Made by a program: the position numbers and the translations under genes
The notes under the pieces: generated by a model
What the model saw: only the letters and a program-made list of their open reading frames with translations
Told to the model about the DNA's origin: nothing
Database searches by the model: none
Shown: positions 17,840 through 26,895 of the stretch, one piece after another
Layout: every line of letters begins with the position of its first letter
Position numbering within the stretch: the first letter of the stretch is position 1
Origin: Provencibacterium sp.
GTDB taxonomy: Bacteria > Bacillota > Clostridia > Oscillospirales > Ruminococcaceae
Assembly (NCBI GenBank): GCA_022793895.1
Contig: JAAWDS010000014.1
Location: 1 to 64,000 of the forward strand
Reading direction: 5' to 3'
DNA length: 64,000 bases

Positions 17840-19912
17840 TTACAGCGCCGTAATCTGTGCAGACAGCTGGGCATGGGAAAGGTCCGGCGCCTCTTTGAAG
17901 AGCGCCGAAAGCTCCGCCTCTTCCGGCAGCTCCCGCCCGGTAACATCCAGCAAGAGAAGCTGGAGCGGGACGATCAAGCTGTCCGATTTTGGGTGGATGC
18001 CAAAGTGTACGTCGAGCGCCATCCCCAGCGCGTCCACAGACGGGAAGATCTCCGGGCAGAGAAAATCCGGACGCCAGAGCTCCAACGAGAAGCGCGGCGA
18101 TTCCTGCCAGGCCATGAGCATCCGGGAGCGGCTTCCCTCAACGAGCAGCGCATGGGAGGAAAGCTGGGTCAGCGCCGTGCCGGGGGTAAAGAACCAGCGC
18201 TGCCGGTGATCCGCCTCCTGCCGGTTGCCGCGCAGCAGGGCATCCCGTATCCACCAGCCTTTTTCGCGGACGAAGAGCACGGCGCGCTGATGGCTGCAAT
18301 GGGTATAGGCGTCATGCCGCGCGCGCAGGTAGAGATAATCCGGGGCGATCTCCTGCTCCTCCAGCTTGACATCCGGCCGCAGGACCCCCCACTTGTTGGC
18401 GTAGCAGCGATCCGGCTGAATAGGCTCGCCATAGGCCAGCACGGTGTTGTGAGAGCTCATATTGTACATAAACCCACGGTGCTCGCTCGCATGCCGCACC
18501 GTATGGTAGAGCTTGCCGGTGTAGGGCTCGCCGATAAGCTCCTCGCCCCTCAGGTGAATAAAGAGCGAGAGCATATCCATATGATTGTGTCCGGAATAGC
18601 CGCAGTTCTCTTTGAGCGACATGAGGAAAAAGTTTCCGTCCGCACCCCAGCGGTTGCGGCTTGTAACGAAGCCGGTGACGTTGTCGCAGAAATCGAGGAC
18701 CTCCGGTCCCGTGCCTTCTTCTCCCTGGCGCAGCCGCAGCAGCTGCTTGCAGGTTTCGTTCCCCGTCATGCGCACGCCCAGGGAAAGGATGGGGTCAATC
18801 ATCGGGCCGCGGTTATCGCCCAAGGTAGGGAAGCGCTCTCCCGGCGCGCTGGCCATGGCCAGCGCGAAGAGGCTCCGGTCGACGTTGCGGGTCCCCTCCT
18901 CGTCGAGCATGGGCACGCCGTTGAGGTTGCCCAGCGACATGCCGCGGGAAAGCATTTCCCCAATGGCCGCGCCGGACCAATAGGCGATGGAATGCTCGCT
19001 GTACTGCCCATGGCTCCCGAAATCCTCATGCACATGCCGGCTGACCACCTCGCGCCCATGCTCCCGCATGGCCGCGATCTCCGGAAATTCCGGAAGCAGC
19101 AGCGAGAGGATGAACGGCACCAGCCCGCGCTCAAACATATGATGGTTGTGGGAGCGGAAGCGGTCCCCGTCAAAGCGGCGGAACTGCATGGCATAGAACC
19201 AGATATGGCGCAGCAGATCGAACGTCTCGTCTTCCGGCAGGGTATAGGGCAGCTCGGTATAAAAGAGCGAGAGCAGCACGATGGTCAGCCATCCGGCGCT
19301 CATAACATCGCGATCCTCCGAGGTCATGAAGCGCCCGGTATCCGGGCCGCCGTGTTCGACATTCAGCGGATAGGTTTTAAAGAAGACTTGGAGCACCTCG
19401 CGGAATTTTTCCGCAACGCGCGGATCCCCGTCCTCATGGTAGAGCACCGCCAGGCTTTCAAAAAACTGTCCGCGGACGAACATATCCAGCGTGTGCCGGT
19501 GGGATCGGGCCAGATCCTCCGGGAAGCGGAAGTGCGGCATCGTTTCAAAGCGCGCTCCCAGCGCGTGCTCTCCGCGCCCCTTGCCGGGCAGCACATAGAC
19601 ATTTTCCATCATTTTGCGGCCCACGTAGAGCATAAACTCCTGAAGATCCCCGCTGAGCCCCAGCGAGGACTGCCAGGAATAAGGGGAATCGTTGGGATCG
19701 ATCTTTTGCAGCGGCTGCCCGCGGTAGTCGAACAGGAAGCGGACGTCCTTCCGTTCATAGAAATGGCGGACAAGCGCCCGGCCGGCTTGCCGTTCGTTTC
19801 CCTGCTCCATTGCCGCCCGCACGGCCTCTAAGCCGGGGGCCTGCAAGTTCAATGCGCCTAAAACGTGCGCTGCCGTCACCTCGTCCTCACGATCCGGTAT
19901 CCAAAGTTTCAA
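17840..19912 (-). CDS. Heparinase II/III-like polysaccharide lyase
   Basis: Protein of 690 residues without a signal peptide, so probably cytoplasmic and acting on imported oligosaccharides. An alpha-helical toroid half holds RFRSHNHHMFERG (His/Asn at 255-258), typical of the neutralising Asn/His site, and a beta-sandwich half holds GYSGHNHMDMLS (His442, His444) and SSHNT (486-490), which match the heparinase II/III C-terminal family. Relatives cleave uronic-acid polymers such as heparan sulfate, alginate or other acidic glycans by elimination. It is upstream of the ABC operon on the same strand and has its own promoter candidate. The exact substrate is not decided by the motifs. Confidence 0.85.
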   Translation of the reverse strand: MKLWIPDREDEVTAAHVLGALNLQAPGLEAVRAAMEQGNERQAGRALVRHFYERKDVRFLFDYRGQPLQKIDPNDSPYSWQSSLGLSGDLQEFMLYVGRKMMENVYVLPGKGRGEHALGARFETMPHFRFPEDLARSHRHTLDMFVRGQFFESLAVLYHEDGDPRVAEKFREVLQVFFKTYPLNVEHGGPDTGRFMTSEDRDVMSAGWLTIVLLSLFYTELPYTLPEDETFDLLRHIWFYAMQFRRFDGDRFRSHNHHMFERGLVPFILSLLLPEFPEIAAMREHGREVVSRHVHEDFGSHGQYSEHSIAYWSGAAIGEMLSRGMSLGNLNGVPMLDEEGTRNVDRSLFALAMASAPGERFPTLGDNRGPMIDPILSLGVRMTGNETCKQLLRLRQGEEGTGPEVLDFCDNVTGFVTSRNRWGADGNFFLMSLKENCGYSGHNHMDMLSLFIHLRGEELIGEPYTGKLYHTVRHASEHRGFMYNMSSHNTVLAYGEPIQPDRCYANKWGVLRPDVKLEEQEIAPDYLYLRARHDAYTHCSHQRAVLFVREKGWWIRDALLRGNRQEADHRQRWFFTPGTALTQLSSHALLVEGSRSRMLMAWQESPRFSLELWRPDFLCPEIFPSVDALGMALDVHFGIHPKSDSLIVPLQLLLLDVTGRELPEEAELSALFKEAPDLSHAQLSAQITAL

Positions 19913-20008
19913 GCCTATACCCCTTCCTTTCTTTCATCCGTTCCATCCGGCAAGCTTCTTTATGGGCAGGAAGCCTCTGTTTCCTATCGAATGAACGGTT
20001 TGCTTTTT

Positions 20009-20037
20009 ATTATAGGCGGCTTTTACCGGAGTGAAAA
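20009..20037 (-). promoter_or_regulatory. Promoter candidate for the heparinase-like gene
   Basis: Minus-strand TTTTCA, 17 bases, perfect TATAAT, about 95 bp upstream of the start at 19912. Confidence 0.55.
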
Positions 20038-20124
20038 GAAACAAATTCTTGACAACATGACACTATTTTGAAAAAATCCGCTGCGGCTGGGAGGGGGATT
20101 TACAGTTTAAGGCGGCTGCACAAA

Positions 20125-20387
20125 GGGCGCGTTGCAAAACGGAAGTTTTGCAACGCGCCCTTCCCCAAAAGCGGCTTTTGGGGCGAAGACGACGTCCCAA
20201 ATTTCGCGCCATCGGCGCGAAACCGCAGCTTTTTCTGGTTTCTGCAAGCCGGAGGATCGCTCGGCTGGAGGTTTCTTCTCTATTTTGCGGGCGCGCCCTT
20301 TTTCTGCAAGCCAGGGGGAGCGGCTTGCACGGTTTTTTTTACAGGCCGGGAGACGTTTTGGCCGGTCCGTTCCATTCTGCGGGCGGG
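20125..20387 (+). repeat. Structured intergenic repeat, copy 1
   Basis: It begins with a perfect 16-bp hairpin (GGGCGCGTTGCAAAAC, GGAA loop). A conserved core follows (AAAAGCGGCTTTTGGGGCG... TTTCGCGCC... GCTTTTTCTGGTTTCTGCAAGCC). The core folds into an outer helix enclosing two inner hairpins, then a small hairpin around CTGC. Degenerate 35-40-base subrepeats (TTTCTGCAAGCC-GG-GGAG...) follow, three of them in this copy. It lies immediately beyond the cotJC stop codon. Copies 2 and 3 are at 32238 and 38276. Confidence 0.85.
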
Positions 20388-20404
20388 CCTTCGGGTTTTC
20401 CCGC

Positions 20405-20530
20405 TTAGGCGCCGGTATGGGGCATAGACTTTCTGGGCTGGGGAAAACGGACGTCAAAGGCCGGGTTGAAGGCATAGAAATTTTTCTCATCCAGGTGATC
20501 CTGGGAGATACGCAACGCTTCGCCGAAGCG
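20405..20530 (-). pseudogene. cotJC: cotJC 3' fragment (C-terminal 42 codons)
   Basis: Read on the minus strand from 20530: RFGEALRISQDHLDEKNFYAF, then NPAFDVRFPQPRKSMPHTGA and TAA at 20407-20405. This is the characteristic C-terminal end of the spore-coat manganese-catalase-like protein CotJC. The preceding codons are absent; the serine recombinase gene ends 23 bp away. The fragment joins in frame to the piece at 32100-32237 when the intervening DNA is removed. Confidence 0.85.
20516..20530 (+). repeat. Left attachment-site core (attL) of the cotJC element
   Basis: CGCTTCGCCGAAGCG, identical to 32100-32114. It is a near-perfect palindrome with one central base and codes for RFGEA of CotJC on the minus strand. 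Flanks differ on both sides of the two copies. Confidence 0.8.
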
Positions 20531-20553
20531 GACGGCATGGAATGGATGCGGCG

Positions 20554-22053
20554 TCAAATCTTCCAGGTGATGGTAATGCGATCCGAAAAGGCGTGAACCG
20601 ATTCGAGCAAGCTGTCTGCGGCAGCGCGCTTATCGCAGAGGGAAAGCGCTTCCAAGTCCTCCAAATAACCGGCGTTCCCAGCCGGATGGGCGGATGGACG
20701 GACCATCCGGGAAAGGCGCGCCTCGATTTGCTGTTTTTCTTCCTCCAGAAAAGCGGCGCGGCGGTTGATATGGGTCATCAGCGCGGGCGAGGCCAGCGGG
20801 ACCTTATCCAACAGGCCGGATATTTCAAGCTGGATTTCCTCCTGGCGCTCTCTCAGCCGGCGTTCCTGCGGGCTGGGTTCCGTTCGGAAAGGTTCCGAAA
20901 GGCGGAGATTATCCAGCTTGCCGGCTATCTCCTCCAGGATTGCCCGTTCCACAAAACCGGCGTCCAGGGAACGGAAGGCGCAGCCCTCCGGGCCCTGCTT
21001 GTGGGTGCACAGGTAGTAGCGGTTATCCGCTTTGGTCTTACAATGGTAGGTTTTGAGGGCCAGCGCATACCCGCAATAGCCGCATTTGATTTTTCCTGCG
21101 AGCCAGGAGGCCTTCACCGGCCGGGAGAGAGGACTGCCGCTTAAACATTTGCGGCGGCAGCACAGCCAGCTTTCGGAATCGATCAGCCCTTCGTGCGGCG
21201 CGAGGACCAGGGTGCAGCCCTGCAAGGAGGCCCCCTTCCGGCTGCCGCTGCCGGAATAGAGGTAGGCGCCGTTGCATCCGGAAAAATCCTCCTCCGGGTT
21301 GGCCAGCAGGACGCCCTGCTCTTTAAAAAAGGCATAGATCTGCCGGTCTGCCCGGACATAGACGGGGTTCATCACCAGCTCCCGGATACGGCTGCGGGAG
21401 AAGCTGCCGCCGCCGCGCTTCTCGATCCCCTGCGCCTCCAGGCGCTGTGCAACCTCCCCAAACGAAACGAGCGGATCGGCATAGAGGCGGTAGATCCGGC
21501 GGACGGTTTCCGCCTCCTCCGGAACGGGCGCATACATTTTGGTTTTCACGCCGTCGAGGGCCGTCTCCCTCAACGTAAATCCATAGGGGGCTCTTCCACC
21601 CATATAGAACCCGCGCCGGCTCCGGGAGAGGTACGCGTCCAGCACGCGCTGCTGAATCGTTTCCCGTTCGAGCTGGGCAAAGATCATCACAATCATCAGC
21701 ATTGCCTTGCCGATGGGCGCGCCGGTATCAAATTTTTCCATCGTGCTGACAAAATCTACGCCGTGGCGCTGAAAAACGTCGATGATCCCAGCAAAGTCCA
21801 GCACGGAACGGCTGATCCGATCCAGCCGGTAAACGATGACCCGGCCGATCTTCCCGCCGGAGACGTCAGCCATCAGCTCCCGAAAGGCGGGACGATCGGT
21901 GTTTTTCCCGCTGTAACCCCTGTCCGTATAGATCCGGGGGATCCCTGCGGCGGCCTCTCTCCGGCAAAATTCGATCTGGCTTTCTATCGAAATGCTGTCC
22001 GCACGGTCCACCGATTGCCGGGCATAGATAGCTTCGGCGGCGCCCTCTCTCAT
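20554..22053 (-). CDS. Large serine recombinase
   Basis: Site-specific recombinase of 499 residues. The catalytic resolvase domain spans about 6-150, with YARQS (nucleophile Ser14), the YRLDRISRS segment near 75-83 and the E-helix region ERETIQQRV. A recombinase domain (about 165-270) follows, then a zinc ribbon (CGYCGYALALKTYHC... YYLCTHKQGPEGC) near 325-360 and a coiled-coil segment (about 380-450). The length and order fit integrases of the large serine family, which join attP and attB and need a partner factor for excision. It ends 23 bp inside the left end of the cotJC element. Its start overlaps the small upstream gene by 4 bp. No truncation is visible, so it may be active. Confidence 0.93.
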   Translation of the reverse strand: MREGAAEAIYARQSVDRADSISIESQIEFCRREAAAGIPRIYTDRGYSGKNTDRPAFRELMADVSGGKIGRVIVYRLDRISRSVLDFAGIIDVFQRHGVDFVSTMEKFDTGAPIGKAMLMIVMIFAQLERETIQQRVLDAYLSRSRRGFYMGGRAPYGFTLRETALDGVKTKMYAPVPEEAETVRRIYRLYADPLVSFGEVAQRLEAQGIEKRGGGSFSRSRIRELVMNPVYVRADRQIYAFFKEQGVLLANPEEDFSGCNGAYLYSGSGSRKGASLQGCTLVLAPHEGLIDSESWLCCRRKCLSGSPLSRPVKASWLAGKIKCGYCGYALALKTYHCKTKADNRYYLCTHKQGPEGCAFRSLDAGFVERAILEEIAGKLDNLRLSEPFRTEPSPQERRLRERQEEIQLEISGLLDKVPLASPALMTHINRRAAFLEEEKQQIEARLSRMVRPSAHPAGNAGYLEDLEALSLCDKRAAADSLLESVHAFSDRITITWKI

Positions 22054-22265
22054 GGGATCGTCTTCCTCCCCGCCGGCTTTGGATCTGAGCCGGAATGGGA
22101 CAAGGATGGGGATTGGCTGAAAATTCCGCGCAGCCGTTCCTTGGCTGCCTGCCGGGCCGTTTCGCGCTCTTCCGGGGTCAAAAAGACCGGCGAACGGTTT
22201 TCAAGGGTGAGAGTCCGGCCGCGGTAAGGGATTTCCTGCGTCTGGGTGATGTAGGCCGCCGCCAT
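22050..22265 (-). CDS. Small conserved protein coupled to the serine recombinase
   Basis: Protein of 71 residues (MAAAYITQTQEIPYRGRTLTL...). The stop overlaps the recombinase start in an ATGA, so the two are translated together. A motif ENRSPVFLTPEERE, followed by a basic helix with AKERLRGIF, resembles small proteins often encoded just before clostridial serine recombinases. Its function is unknown. A recombination directionality factor or accessory DNA-binding role is an inference from position and charge only. The start codon has a suitable GAGGCG site ahead. Confidence 0.6.
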   Translation of the reverse strand: MAAAYITQTQEIPYRGRTLTLENRSPVFLTPEERETARQAAKERLRGIFSQSPSLSHSGSDPKPAGRKTIP

Positions 22266-22350
22266 AGAAGCGCCTCCTTCGTGAAGAGATAAGGGGCTGT
22301 GATCCTACAGGGATAAACCGCTTCTATGTGTATGGAACGGGCCTTGTCCG

Positions 22351-24612
22351 CTATTCCTCCCGCTGAGGGGGAGGGGCGTACAGCTGCCGGAAGCGCGTTG
22401 GAGAGACGCCCTCAAGCCTTTTGAATTTCCGGGAAAAGTTTGCTTCGTCCACATAGCCGGTCAGCTCCACAATCTCCCGGATGGGCCGGCTGCTGCTGAC
22501 CAGGAGCCGTTTGCACTGCTCAAAGCGCATGCGGTCGATATATTGCATCAGCGAGCTTCCATTTTTCTCTTTGAAAAAACGGGTAAGATAGGAGGGGCTC
22601 AGGCCGAACGCCTGGGCAATCGAAGAAAGAGAAAGATCGGGGGAGGTGTAGTTTTCTTCGATATAGGCAAGGATACGCGCATAGGTGCTTTTCCCCTGCT
22701 CGTTTTCTTTCAGACTGGTAAAGGCGTCGGCCAGCTCGCAGCAGAAGCGGGCCAGGCTTTGCTTGGCCTGGCTGAGACTCTCAAAGCTGTTGCTGTAGAG
22801 CTGATCCAGCGCGAGCTGAAGCTCCGGACGCCGCTCCGGAAAGGCTTCCAGAAGCATCTTTTCCAATGTGGAAAGGATGTCGAAATAAGCAAATTTATAG
22901 GCGGCTAGGCTCATGTGCGTGGCCGCCAGGCTAAAGACATTTTCAATCGCCGCCATAACGGCGCTGTGGCTCCCGTTTTTAACCGCCTGAAGAATGGTAT
23001 CGGGAGAAACCGGGCCGGTGCTGCTGGCCCGGCGGCGCTCCTCCAGCTCCGCCACATAGCGCGGGGTGATCGTCTCGTTCCCTTGCAGGAAAAAGCGGTA
23101 TTCCGCGTTTTTAACTGCCTGCCGGTAGGCCGCAGGCAGCTCCTCCAGCGTTCCCGAAGGGCTGCTCAGCGCTGCGGTAACGGTAAACTGGTTGTGTCCG
23201 GCGGCAAAAAGGTGCAGGCTGTCGCAAACGGCCAGCGCCGCCTCATGGCAGACGGTTTCCTCTCCCGATGTGAGCAGGACGCCCGTTATACCTGAAGAAA
23301 AGGGCATCTCTGCCGCATAGCCCTGCCCCACTTCGGTACAGCGCTCCTCAAAGGCCGAGCAAAGCAGCGCTTGGTGGGCGGCTAGATCGGGGGACGGTCC
23401 GCCGGCCTCCTCCAGCATGAGCACAAAAACGATAAACGTTTGATCGGGGGCGGAAAAGCGCTCCAGGAATTCCTTGGCGGCCCCATGGCCAAAGGCGGCC
23501 AGATCCTGTCCGGCCAACAGCGCCAGCAAGAGCTGCCGCTGCACCAGCGCGGTTTCGCTGCCGACCTGGAGACTCAGCTGGCGGTATTCGTCGGTCAGCC
23601 TATCGAAGCTCTGATCGAGCACCTCCAGCTCGTTGAGACGTTCCCCGGCATAGCTTTCGCGGCTGGGAAGCGCCTTTTCAACCAGACGCTGAATGGGCTG
23701 GAGCGCGCGGGAAGCAAAGCCGTAGGCCATTCCGAAGCCCAGCAGCAGCGCCATGAGCAGGATGATGATGAAGCCGAATACCGCTCCGGCAAGCGGCTGG
23801 TAGAACTCGGTGCGATCGAAAGCAAGGCAGAGACGAAGGCCATAGTTCTGAACGGTGCTCTCCAACAGGATGTTGTTGCCGGCGGGCTCCTTGAGAGCGC
23901 GGGCGTATTTCCCGCCATGAGCGGATCCGTTATAAAGCAGCAGCTTCCCCTCCCGATCATAGAGATAAAAACTGTTGGCGCCGGGCCCGGCGTTCATCCG
24001 CCGGGCGAGCTGGGCATAGTCGATTTCGAAAAGGATCACGGCCGGGGAGGTGTTGAAATTGGAGGGGACCGGCAGCAGGTACAGAAGAATGGGCTGGTCG
24101 GAATCCTCCTCATAGCTAATAAAGTACCAACCGGCGCTGGTGCTGTCCACCGCCTGGCGAAGCGCATCGCCGGAGAGCCTTCCGCCCAGCTGCGTCGAGC
24201 AGAAGCTCTCCAGCGAGAAGATGCCCTCGGAAAAAAAGAGCTTATGGTTGATTTCCGGATAGAGGGACTGGGTATAGACGATTCCCAGCCCGGAAAGGCA
24301 GTCCGCCGTGGAACCCAGGATATCAATCTGGGGGATAACGTTGTGCGGCAGGTTCAGGTTCTTTCTCAGGTTATAAGAGCAGAAGGCTGAACTGCGTGAA
24401 ATGCTCCCTGCAATTCGATCGAAATTGGTTTGGATTTCAGCCATCTCGTCCGCCATTTTTTGGAGGGTAAGCCGGTGGTTTTCATAGATCTGGTTCTGCA
24501 TGTTTAAGATGGTATAAATATTGAGAACCGAAAAGAGGATGGAGATGGATAAGAAAATATAGATGTAGAACTTGAAATACCGGATAAAGGTGTGGGATTT
24601 TTTAGCAAACAT
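22351..24612 (-). CDS. Membrane AraC-family regulator (cargo of the cotJC element)
   Basis: Regulator of 753 residues with the same architecture as the one at 11482-13722. It has an N-terminal helix (about 12-32), an extracellular sensor region, a second helix (VFGFIIILLMALLLGFGMAYGF, about 272-293) and a C-terminal AraC domain (SLSSIAQAFGLSPSYLTRFFKEKN and PIREIVELTGYVDEANFSRKFK). GGGAGGA precedes ATG 24612; the longer frame to 24705 has no ribosome site. It is divergent from the ABC transporter genes at 24865, whose expression it probably controls in response to an extracellular glycan. A near-consensus promoter lies upstream. Confidence 0.88.
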   Translation of the reverse strand: MFAKKSHTFIRYFKFYIYIFLSISILFSVLNIYTILNMQNQIYENHRLTLQKMADEMAEIQTNFDRIAGSISRSSAFCSYNLRKNLNLPHNVIPQIDILGSTADCLSGLGIVYTQSLYPEINHKLFFSEGIFSLESFCSTQLGGRLSGDALRQAVDSTSAGWYFISYEEDSDQPILLYLLPVPSNFNTSPAVILFEIDYAQLARRMNAGPGANSFYLYDREGKLLLYNGSAHGGKYARALKEPAGNNILLESTVQNYGLRLCLAFDRTEFYQPLAGAVFGFIIILLMALLLGFGMAYGFASRALQPIQRLVEKALPSRESYAGERLNELEVLDQSFDRLTDEYRQLSLQVGSETALVQRQLLLALLAGQDLAAFGHGAAKEFLERFSAPDQTFIVFVLMLEEAGGPSPDLAAHQALLCSAFEERCTEVGQGYAAEMPFSSGITGVLLTSGEETVCHEAALAVCDSLHLFAAGHNQFTVTAALSSPSGTLEELPAAYRQAVKNAEYRFFLQGNETITPRYVAELEERRRASSTGPVSPDTILQAVKNGSHSAVMAAIENVFSLAATHMSLAAYKFAYFDILSTLEKMLLEAFPERRPELQLALDQLYSNSFESLSQAKQSLARFCCELADAFTSLKENEQGKSTYARILAYIEENYTSPDLSLSSIAQAFGLSPSYLTRFFKEKNGSSLMQYIDRMRFEQCKRLLVSSSRPIREIVELTGYVDEANFSRKFKRLEGVSPTRFRQLYAPPPQREE

Positions 24613-24676
24613 CGAAGTTTCCTCCCAGGCTGGGAATGTGGGCGTCTGTTTGTTTGAAAAAGCGCCGGCAGTAGCT

Positions 24677-24705
24677 ATTATACATAAATTTTTGAGAAAT
24701 ATCAA
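24677..24705 (-). promoter_or_regulatory. Promoter of the cargo AraC regulator
   Basis: Minus-strand TTGATA, 17 bases, perfect TATAAT with TATG just before it. Transcription would start about 60 bases before the ATG at 24612. Confidence 0.72.
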
Positions 24706-24801
24706 ACCTGTTCTATGGCAGAAAATAATATTTAAGACAAAGAGAGCAAAAGTTACGCGGTGAAAATATCAATTTTTGCAAAGGATGACAAAAATTCCAC
24801 A

Positions 24802-24830
24802 TAGGCAAAAATGAGAAAAGCATGTATGAT
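24802..24830 (+). promoter_or_regulatory. Promoter candidate of the cargo transporter operon
   Basis: TAGGCA, 17 bases, TATGAT, about 35 bases before the TTG start at 24865. The poor -35 box suits an activator-dependent promoter, consistent with the divergent AraC regulator. Confidence 0.5.
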
Positions 24831-24864
24831 TCAAATGTAAAAAATGAAGTAAGGTGGGATTGAT

Positions 24865-25830
24865 TTGTATAAAACGCTTAATACTGGTGAAGAAAGCCCC
24901 GCTCGTTCTCTCCGACAGGACAAATGGCGGCGGAGATGGAAAAAGATCTGTCAAAGCCGGGAGCTCTATCTGTTCATCCTTCCCGCCGTTATCTATTTTT
25001 TCCTTTTCAACTATGTGCCGATCTATGGCGTTCAGCTTGCCTTCAAGTATTTTAACCCCGCTAAGGGGATTTGGGGGAGCGACTGGGTAGGATGGGACAA
25101 CTTCATGCGCTTTTTTAATTCCTACTATTTTTGGCGTCTCATCCGCAACACCGTTTGGCTGAGCCTTTATAACCTGCTGGTGAATTTCCCGTTTCCTATT
25201 CTGTTGGCGCTGGTATTTAACGAGGTCAACCATGAAAAGCTAAAAAAGGCGGTGCAGACCATCTCCTATGCCCCGCATTTTGTCTCGGTGGTGGTCATGG
25301 TGGGCATTCTGAACCTGTTTTTTAACCAGAACACCGGCATGGTCAACGTGCTCCTGCGGGCGATGGGGGAAGAGGCAATCCCCTTTTTGACCAGCTCCAG
25401 CATCTTCCCGACGCTGTATGTTTGGACGGGGGTATGGCAGCACGCCGGCTGGAACTCGATTATCTATATTGCGGCGCTGACCGGCATCGATCCGCAGCTC
25501 CACGAGGCGGCGCAGATTGACGGGGCGAGCCGGTTCAAAAGGATTCTCCATATCAACATCCCCTGTATTATGCCGACGGCGATCATCATGTTCATTCTGG
25601 ATATCGGGCGGGTAATGTCGCTGGGCTTTGAAAAGGTTTACCTCATGCAGAACTCGATGAATATCGAGACCTCCCAGGTCATCTCAACCTTTGTCTATGA
25701 GGCGGGCCTCATCAACATGGACTATGGTTTTTCAACCGCTATCGGGCTGTTCAACAACGTGATCAACATCATCCTGCTCTTGAGCGTGAACAAGGTTGCC
25801 AAGCGCGTGGGGGATACCAGCCTCTTCTGA
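24865..25830 (+). CDS. Sugar ABC transporter permease (LplB/YteP type), cargo
   Basis: Permease of 321 residues with six predicted helices. The EAA loop is HEAAQIDGASRFKRILHINI near residue 213. TTG 24865 is the start, with AAGGTGGG 7 bases upstream. It is a paralogue of the permease at 14761-15714 and the first gene of the cargo operon. The partner is the LplC-type gene 49 bp downstream. No ATPase gene is present in the element, so the transporter would depend on a host ATPase. Confidence 0.92.
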   Translation: MYKTLNTGEESPARSLRQDKWRRRWKKICQSRELYLFILPAVIYFFLFNYVPIYGVQLAFKYFNPAKGIWGSDWVGWDNFMRFFNSYYFWRLIRNTVWLSLYNLLVNFPFPILLALVFNEVNHEKLKKAVQTISYAPHFVSVVVMVGILNLFFNQNTGMVNVLLRAMGEEAIPFLTSSSIFPTLYVWTGVWQHAGWNSIIYIAALTGIDPQLHEAAQIDGASRFKRILHINIPCIMPTAIIMFILDIGRVMSLGFEKVYLMQNSMNIETSQVISTFVYEAGLINMDYGFSTAIGLFNNVINIILLLSVNKVAKRVGDTSLF

Positions 25831-25879
25831 GCGGCATGCAAGCGCTTGCCCAAGGCGAAAAGAAAGGAGAATTTTTATT

Positions 25880-26791
25880 ATGCAAAAGCTGCACAGAGGA
25901 AATAAAATCCGTGCGAGCGGCAGCGACCGCGCCTTTGCCGGCGTGCTCTATGCCCTTACCATCCTCTTTGTCCTGATTATCCTCTACCCGTTGGTCTTTG
26001 TTTTCAGCGCTTCGATCTCCAACCCTATGGAGGTCTTTGCCGGAAGGGTATGGCTTTTCCCGCGCGATATCCAATTTGAAGCCTACAAACAGGTCTTTCG
26101 CAACAACGAGATCTTTACCGGCTACCGCAACACCATCGTTTATACCTGTTTGGGAACGCTGGTCAGCATCGTGCTGACCCTCAGCGCCGCCTATCCGCTC
26201 TCGCGTAAAAAAATGTACGGGCGCAACATCATCATGTTTTATTTCACCTTCACGATGTTTTTCTCCGGGGGTCTCATCCCCACCTATCTGGTGGTGAAGG
26301 GAATGGGGCTTTACAACAACCTCTGGGTGATGATTTTAGTCGGCAGCGTGTCGGTTTACAACATGATTGTGGCGCGCACCTTCATGCAGAACACCATTTC
26401 CGACGAGCTGTATGAGGCGGCGGAGATCGACGGCTGTTCCGACATCCCCGCCTTTTTCAAGGTTGCGCTTCCGCTGTGCGCGCCGATCATCGCCGTGCTG
26501 GTGCTCTTCTATGCCGTGGGCTACTGGAACAGCTACTTTAACGCCCTTATCTATCTGAGCGACCGCGCCCGCTATCCGCTCCAGCTCTTCCTGCGGGAAA
26601 TCCTGCTCATCAATATGGCGGATTCGATGGTGGACTCGATGGAGATGGATATGGACATCAGTAAATTCATGGTGTCGGAATCGCTCAAATATGCGGTCAT
26701 CATCGTTTCCAGCATCCCCATGCTGATCCTCTACCCCTTCTTACAGCGCTTCTTCGTGAAGGGGGTTATGATCGGCGCTATCAAGGGCTGA
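25880..26791 (+). CDS. Sugar ABC transporter permease (LplC/YtcP type), cargo
   Basis: Permease of 303 residues with six predicted helices. The EAA loop is YEAAEIDGCSDIPAFFKVAL near residue 200. ATG 25880 follows AAAGGAG by about 10 bases; the longer frame starting at 25796 overlaps the previous gene and has no site. It works with the LplB-type permease and the lipoprotein at 26896. The last residues KGVMIGAIKG are typical of the family. Confidence 0.92.
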   Translation: MQKLHRGNKIRASGSDRAFAGVLYALTILFVLIILYPLVFVFSASISNPMEVFAGRVWLFPRDIQFEAYKQVFRNNEIFTGYRNTIVYTCLGTLVSIVLTLSAAYPLSRKKMYGRNIIMFYFTFTMFFSGGLIPTYLVVKGMGLYNNLWVMILVGSVSVYNMIVARTFMQNTISDELYEAAEIDGCSDIPAFFKVALPLCAPIIAVLVLFYAVGYWNSYFNALIYLSDRARYPLQLFLREILLINMADSMVDSMEMDMDISKFMVSESLKYAVIIVSSIPMLILYPFLQRFFVKGVMIGAIKG

Positions 26792-26895
26792 ATGGGAAGC
26801 GCCGCCTACCGGCGGGGCGTCCCGGCAGCTTGTCCGGCAGTCTGGAACCGGCGCAGCCGGTCATCCATAGAAACAAAAATAAAGGAGTGTGTACC

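Noticed and set aside
17750-19831. 693-codon open frame on the plus strand
   Set aside because: It is the antisense shadow of the heparinase-like gene, which has motifs and a ribosome site; GC-rich codons suppress stops on the opposite strand.
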